Part shown: positions 6,364 to 9,307 of the stretch, one piece after another
Layout: each line of letters opens with the position of its first letter
Position numbering within the stretch: the first letter of the stretch is position 1
From: Bacteroidaceae bacterium
GTDB lineage: Bacteria; Bacteroidota; Bacteroidia; Bacteroidales; Barnesiellaceae_A
Assembly (NCBI GenBank): GCA_017561285.1
Contig: JAFZDG010000293.1
Location: forward strand, 1 to 9,307
Length of the DNA: 9,307 nucleotides
Direction: 5' to 3'
The notes under the pieces: generated by a model
What the model was told of the DNA's origin: nothing
What the model saw: the letters and a program-made list of their open reading frames with translations, nothing else
Databases searched by the model: none
Position numbers and translations under genes: made by a program

Positions 6364-8093
6364 TCCTCTATATATTGTTTTTGTTCTATTTTCTTCTTCA
6401 ATACTACGCGTTCGGGAGCCAATTCAAGAGCCTTTGTCCACTGTTCTACAGCCTTATCTGCTTCGCCAAGCATAATGAGTATATCGCCATAATGCTCATA
6501 GTACTCGGCACTACCCTCCTCATCGGGAGCCAACTTGCCTATGGCCTTCTCTATATATATACGAGCCAAAGTGTAACTGTTCATCTTGAATAGCACCCAT
6601 GCATACGTATCGATATATGTGGCATTCTCGGCATCGATGCTCATACTTTTATTACTCATCGTCTCGGCTTTGAGCAGGTCGCCATTGTTGCAAGCCAAAT
6701 GGTAGGCATAATTGTTGAGTACCAATGCATTGTTGCCATTGTACACCAAAGCCGAATCGTAATATTGATAGCACTGCTCCAGCATCTCTTTCTCGGAATA
6801 TATGTCGCCCAACATTCCATAAAAGTAAGAACGCTCTTGGCGATTATTGTCGCCACATATAGAGTCTATAGCTATGTGTATATACTTTTCGGCCTCGTCA
6901 TACTGTTGGTTTATAACCATTGCATTGCTCAAATACAGATAGGTAGAGCACTCCTTGCGACCTGCGGCAATAGCTTTATGGCCGGCTTCTATGGCCTCGG
7001 GATATTTTTCCAAGTCGATACAGATAGTCATCACTTGCTCCCACATACTGCCATCCTTGTCCGACTGTTCGGCTATAATCGTAAATTGCTCACAAGCCTC
7101 ATCGAGTTTTTGGGTATAGACGAGCAAGAGTGCATAGTTGCTACGTGGAGCCTGCTCATAGGGATACAACTCAACCAACTTACCATAATAACCAACCAAA
7201 ACCGAATCGGACACAAATGTCTCAGTATCTTCGACAAACGATTCGAGCGCACTCATCTTGGCTTCACAAGTTATATTTTCGTTGGTCAGCAATTTGTCAT
7301 ACTCCTGATAAAAAGCGACCGTATCTTTCTCGGCCAGATAGTATGCAGCCAATTGCGAATATACAAGAGGCTCTTCGGGGGCTTCACGTTGTGCCAGCTC
7401 CAATAGAGGCAACATCTTGTCATTGAGACCATAGTGCCTATACACATCGCTCAAGTACAAAGCATAGTAGATATTATCGGTGTGCTGTTGCACCAACTCC
7501 TCGGCCATAGCTATGGCTGTTACTGTATCGCCCAACATATCGTACAAGCCGATGCGATTGCCCACCAACTCGGGCGAGTTACCCATATAAGTCTCCAAAG
7601 AGTCGTAGCAAGCAAGAGCCTTATCATACTGCTCTTTGTAGGCATATACCGAAGCCAACGAGTTATACAGCTCGGGGTGGTCGGGATGGTTGCGCAGCAA
7701 GCGCATAAATACACGCTCGGCCTCGTCATATTGCTGCATACGTATGACCATATTGGCATAGCCAAGATTATACCAAAAGTGTGTTGTATCACTATCGGCC
7801 ACGCTCTTGAGCATAGCAACAGCCGTATCTACCCGATTGAGCATCAGGTACATCTTCGACAGACTATATCGAGCCTCAAGTCCTTGCGGATAGATGCGTG
7901 CAGCCTCCGACAGCAGAGCCCAAGCAGCATCGAAATGTCCCAATGCATTCTGCTTCTCGCCCTCCATATAAAAATAGTCATACAATGCCCTATCGGCCTT
8001 GTTATCATCGGTCGGACGTGCCTTACCACCGGCTGTAGGAACAACCGTACAGCCAACTAAACAGAGCAACAATATGTATAGCAACCTTTTCAT
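6360..8093 (-). CDS. TPR-repeat lipoprotein
   Basis: A 577-residue protein with a short lipoprotein signal (MKRLLYILLLCLVGC, lipobox LVGC, Cys15) and no acidic tract after the Cys, so it is likely anchored and facing the periplasm. From about residue 35 it is helical tetratricopeptide repeats throughout. Clear units include 'ALGHFDAAWALLSEAARIYP', 'QQYDEAERVFMRLLRNHPDHPELYNSLASVYAYKEQYDKALACYDSL' and, near the end, 'YYEHYGDILIMLGEADKAVEQWTKALELAP'. I count roughly 12 or more repeats, some degenerate in the middle. TPR solenoids bind partner proteins and this one has no enzyme motif. Its start is 17 bp after the dut stop and its stop overlaps the DUF4292 start (ATGA). The dut, TPR, DUF4292, envC order is one I recognise from other Bacteroidales, which suggests a conserved scaffold role at the outer membrane. 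The partner is unknown. Confidence 0.9.
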   Translation of the reverse strand: MKRLLYILLLCLVGCTVVPTAGGKARPTDDNKADRALYDYFYMEGEKQNALGHFDAAWALLSEAARIYPQGLEARYSLSKMYLMLNRVDTAVAMLKSVADSDTTHFWYNLGYANMVIRMQQYDEAERVFMRLLRNHPDHPELYNSLASVYAYKEQYDKALACYDSLETYMGNSPELVGNRIGLYDMLGDTVTAIAMAEELVQQHTDNIYYALYLSDVYRHYGLNDKMLPLLELAQREAPEEPLVYSQLAAYYLAEKDTVAFYQEYDKLLTNENITCEAKMSALESFVEDTETFVSDSVLVGYYGKLVELYPYEQAPRSNYALLLVYTQKLDEACEQFTIIAEQSDKDGSMWEQVMTICIDLEKYPEAIEAGHKAIAAGRKECSTYLYLSNAMVINQQYDEAEKYIHIAIDSICGDNNRQERSYFYGMLGDIYSEKEMLEQCYQYYDSALVYNGNNALVLNNYAYHLACNNGDLLKAETMSNKSMSIDAENATYIDTYAWVLFKMNSYTLARIYIEKAIGKLAPDEEGSAEYYEHYGDILIMLGEADKAVEQWTKALELAPERVVLKKKIEQKQYIEE

Positions 8094-8110
8094 GCAGCTA
8101 TAACAATATA

Positions 8111-8551
8111 TTATTTCACACCGGTGTGGCCAAAACCTCCGGTACCACGCTCTGTCTCATCGAGCGTATCGGTTTCGTTCCACTCCACGCGGCTATATTG
8201 AGCCACCACCATTTGGCCCACACGCTCGCCATCTTCTATAACAAAGGCCTTGTCCGAGTGGTTGATAAGAATGATACCCACCTCACCGCGATAGTCGGCA
8301 TCGATAGTACCGGGCGAGTTGAGTACTGTTATACCGTGCTTGATAGCCAATCCGCTGCGGGGGCGTATCTGTGCCTCATAACCTTCGGGCAAAGCTATAA
8401 ACAAACCGGTAGGAATGAGACGACGCTCACCGGGTTGCAAGGTTATTGGCTCCTCGAGATTGGCACGAATGTCCATACCGGCCGAGAGGGGGGTACTATA
8501 AGAGGGTAACGCATGATGCGAACGATTGATAATAGATACTTTTACCGACAT
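8111..8551 (-). CDS. dut: dUTP diphosphatase (dUTPase, trimeric)
   Basis: Cytoplasmic enzyme hydrolysing dUTP to dUMP and diphosphate. This keeps uracil out of DNA and supplies dUMP for thymidylate synthesis. All five motifs of trimeric dUTPases are present in the 146-residue protein: motif 1 AGMDIRA (24-30), motif 2 RPRSGLA (63-69), motif 3 NSPGTIDADYRGE (78-90) with the catalytic Asp in IDADYRG, motif 4 GERVGQMVVAQ (108-118), and motif 5 RGTGGFGHTG (135-144), the flexible P-loop-like tail that closes over the substrate. Length is normal. The ATG at 8551 (MSVKVSIINRS) is chosen because family members start just before the first strand. An in-frame ATG at 8626 would add 25 unrelated residues. 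It heads the operon, and I found no convincing promoter in the 197 bp upstream. Placing a nucleotide-pool enzyme before envelope genes probably reflects growth-linked expression rather than shared biochemistry. Confidence 0.96.
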   Translation of the reverse strand: MSVKVSIINRSHHALPSYSTPLSAGMDIRANLEEPITLQPGERRLIPTGLFIALPEGYEAQIRPRSGLAIKHGITVLNSPGTIDADYRGEVGIILINHSDKAFVIEDGERVGQMVVAQYSRVEWNETDTLDETERGTGGFGHTGVK

Positions 8552-8748
8552 AACTTGTAGTCTTTTATAAGGTTTTTTTCCGGCGGGAGTGGCATACAAA
8601 AACTGCACAGAGCCATACCATCCCAATATATGATGCGAAAATACTGAAAACTCTGTAATTAAGCCCTATTATCGGATATTTTTTTATAAAGTTTTGCTTT
8701 GTGAGTGCGCCTATATAATGTAGGGAGAGAGAGGAACCTTATAAACAC

Positions 8749-8781
8749 AAAAAAGCCTCAAAGTCTAAGACTTCAAGGCTT
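8749..8781 (-). terminator. Intrinsic terminator of the tRNA-Leu transcript
   Basis: On the minus strand a 13-bp stem (arms 8781-8769 and 8765-8753, all paired with two G-T wobbles) with a 3-nt loop is followed at once by six Ts (8754-8749; the first two overlap the stem end). It begins only 4 bp after the tRNA 3' end and separates the tRNA from the dut operon. On the plus strand there is no T-run after the stem, so it looks one-directional. Confidence 0.88.
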
Positions 8782-8785
8782 TCAG

Positions 8786-8869
8786 TACCCAGAGCCGGGA
8801 TCGAACCGGCATGGAAGTGAATCCACTGGTGTTTGAGACCAGCGCGTCTACCAATTCCGCCATCTGGGC
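8786..8869 (-). tRNA. tRNA-Leu(CAA): tRNA-Leu, anticodon CAA (reads TTG)
   Basis: The minus strand folds as a complete type II tRNA of 84 nt. The acceptor stem is GCCCAGA with TCTGGGT (first pair G-T wobble). The D loop contains AATTGGTAGA. The anticodon stem is CTGGT/ACCAG around the loop CTCAAAC, giving anticodon CAA. A long variable arm (TGGA...TCCA) is typical of leucine tRNAs. The T arm is GCCGG-TTCGATC-CCGGC, and the discriminator base is A, as expected for leucine. The CCA end is not encoded (ACTG follows), so it must be added by CCA-adding enzyme. Confidence 0.97.
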
Positions 8870-8879
8870 TTTTGCGTGG

Positions 8880-8911
8880 CAAAGGTAAGGCTTTTGTATG
8901 GATTGTGCAAA
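8880..8911 (-). promoter_or_regulatory. Consensus Bacteroides promoter for tRNA-Leu
   Basis: On the minus strand TTTG (8911-8908) is followed after exactly 20 bp by TACCTTTG (8887-8880). Both boxes match the Bacteroides -33/-7 consensus (TTTG, 19-21 bp, TAnnTTTG) without a mismatch. The tRNA 5' end lies 10 bp downstream, so the leader removed by RNase P would be only a few nucleotides. This is strong evidence that the host is in the Bacteroidota. Confidence 0.85.
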
Positions 8912-8992
8912 TATTTTGACAAAAAATTTTCAATCGCACTGTTTTTTATACTTTCAAGAGCCTATACGCACCCCATTGCACCGGAATATTGC

Positions 8993-9307
8993 CTAATTAT
9001 AGATGCTGAACACGTGCTTTGGGGCATCAAAACCGGCTTTCCACACATAGCGAGCCTCTCCCATCTCTGTGTCAAACACGATGCTCCATTGAGTAAACTC
9101 GGGATATGATACCTCTTTGAGTATTTCGATAACTCGCTGGGGCGATGTTCGGTAGGGCAATACACTGCTCATATGCGATATTGTGTTATATCGCTCGTGC
9201 GACAATTCATTGCCTACACCACACTTCTTGCCGGGCGTGAGATAGTGATTGGTTACAATATTTTCGGATGTCACATACATTTCGCCGTCAATATACTCCA
9301 CTACAAC
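8993..9307 (-). CDS. C-terminal part of a probable Ntn-hydrolase acylase (linear amide C-N hydrolase type), cut by window edge
   Basis: The reading frame enters from beyond the right edge (VVVEYIDGEMYVTSENIVTNHYL...) and ends at a TAG at 8995-8993; about 104 residues are visible. The pattern of a VVEY-D strand, a 'VTNHYLTP' segment, 'SHERYNTISHM', 'RVIEILKEVSYPE' and the closing 'TQWSIVFDTEMGEARYVWKAGFDAPKHVFSI' strands resembles the end of choloylglycine hydrolase and acyl-CoA:6-APA (C45-type) acyltransferase relatives. These are N-terminal-nucleophile enzymes that cut linear amide bonds. The catalytic N-terminal Cys and any signal peptide are outside the window, so substrate, location and activity are open. 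A GTG at 9301 is probably an internal valine and not the start. No terminator hairpin is obvious in the 81 bp between its stop and the tRNA promoter. Confidence 0.6.
   Translation of the reverse strand, partial: VVVEYIDGEMYVTSENIVTNHYLTPGKKCGVGNELSHERYNTISHMSSVLPYRTSPQRVIEILKEVSYPEFTQWSIVFDTEMGEARYVWKAGFDAPKHVFSIYN

Noticed and set aside
6699..7406. Plus-strand open frame of 235 codons opposite the TPR gene
   Set aside because: It is a shadow of the TPR coding sequence: the minus frame has a lipobox, clear TPR units and coupled overlaps, while the plus-frame product has no recognisable domain or start context. The same holds for the frames at 7434-8060, 8126-8509, 5156-5449 and 5187-5543.
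8552..8626. Longer dUTPase starting at the ATG at 8626
   Set aside because: The 25 added residues are unlike any dUTPase N-terminus, and MSVKVSIINRS at 8551 fits the family start exactly.
8739..8939. Minus-strand open frame of 66 codons over the tRNA
   Set aside because: It runs through the tRNA, its terminator and its promoter, which explain the sequence fully.
1..9307. CRISPR array, insertion sequence, integrase, prophage or defence genes
   Set aside because: No spaced direct repeats, transposase or integrase motifs, or terminal inverted repeats were found; gene content is core metabolism and envelope biology.

Overview
The window looks like chromosomal DNA of a member of the Bacteroidales (Bacteroidota), probably a gut- or mouth-type anaerobe. 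The evidence is as follows. There is a textbook Bacteroides promoter (TTTG, 20 bp, TACCTTTG) in front of the tRNA gene. Starts lack clear Shine-Dalgarno sequences. A dUTPase, TPR lipoprotein, DUF4292 lipoprotein and EnvC-like protein sit in a tight row, an arrangement I recognise from Bacteroidales. The mannose-1-phosphate guanylyltransferase is of the short, single-domain type. The genus cannot be read from the sequence. I see no insertion sequence, CRISPR array, integrase, toxin-antitoxin pair or other mobile element.

Left edge (1-701): the first 148 codons of a secreted GH13 alpha-amylase run leftward out of the window. A 258-bp AT-rich divergent spacer follows, then manC running rightward. 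The spacer holds a perfect 17-bp inverted repeat, and a relative of it lies in the amylase signal-peptide codons, so the pair may form an operator. manC (702-1781) makes GDP-mannose and meets the next gene tail to tail, with 4 bp between stop codons.

Centre (1786-8551): one leftward operon of six genes. In transcription order it encodes dUTPase (dut), a TPR lipoprotein, a DUF4292 lipoprotein, an EnvC-like amidase activator with a degenerate LytM domain, a FemAB/GNAT-type acyltransferase, and a Wzx-like polysaccharide flippase. Three of the five junctions are 4-bp ATGA stop-start overlaps and the other two are gaps of 17 and 23 bp, so translation is likely coupled. Apart from dut, all members are predicted envelope proteins or envelope-building enzymes. 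The set suggests a module for outer-membrane, lipoprotein, peptidoglycan and surface-glycan work. manC, opposite the flippase, could supply sugar nucleotide for the same glycan.

Right edge (8749-9307): a leftward tRNA-Leu(CAA) gene has its own consensus promoter and a strong intrinsic terminator, which separates it from the dut operon. Beyond it lies the C-terminal end of a probable Ntn-hydrolase acylase (choloylglycine hydrolase / acyl-CoA:6-APA acyltransferase type), cut by the window edge.

Most of the window is ordinary core genome. The points most worth a second look are the DUF4292/TPR/EnvC lipoprotein set, the flippase-acyltransferase pair at the operon end, and the twin inverted repeats near the amylase start.
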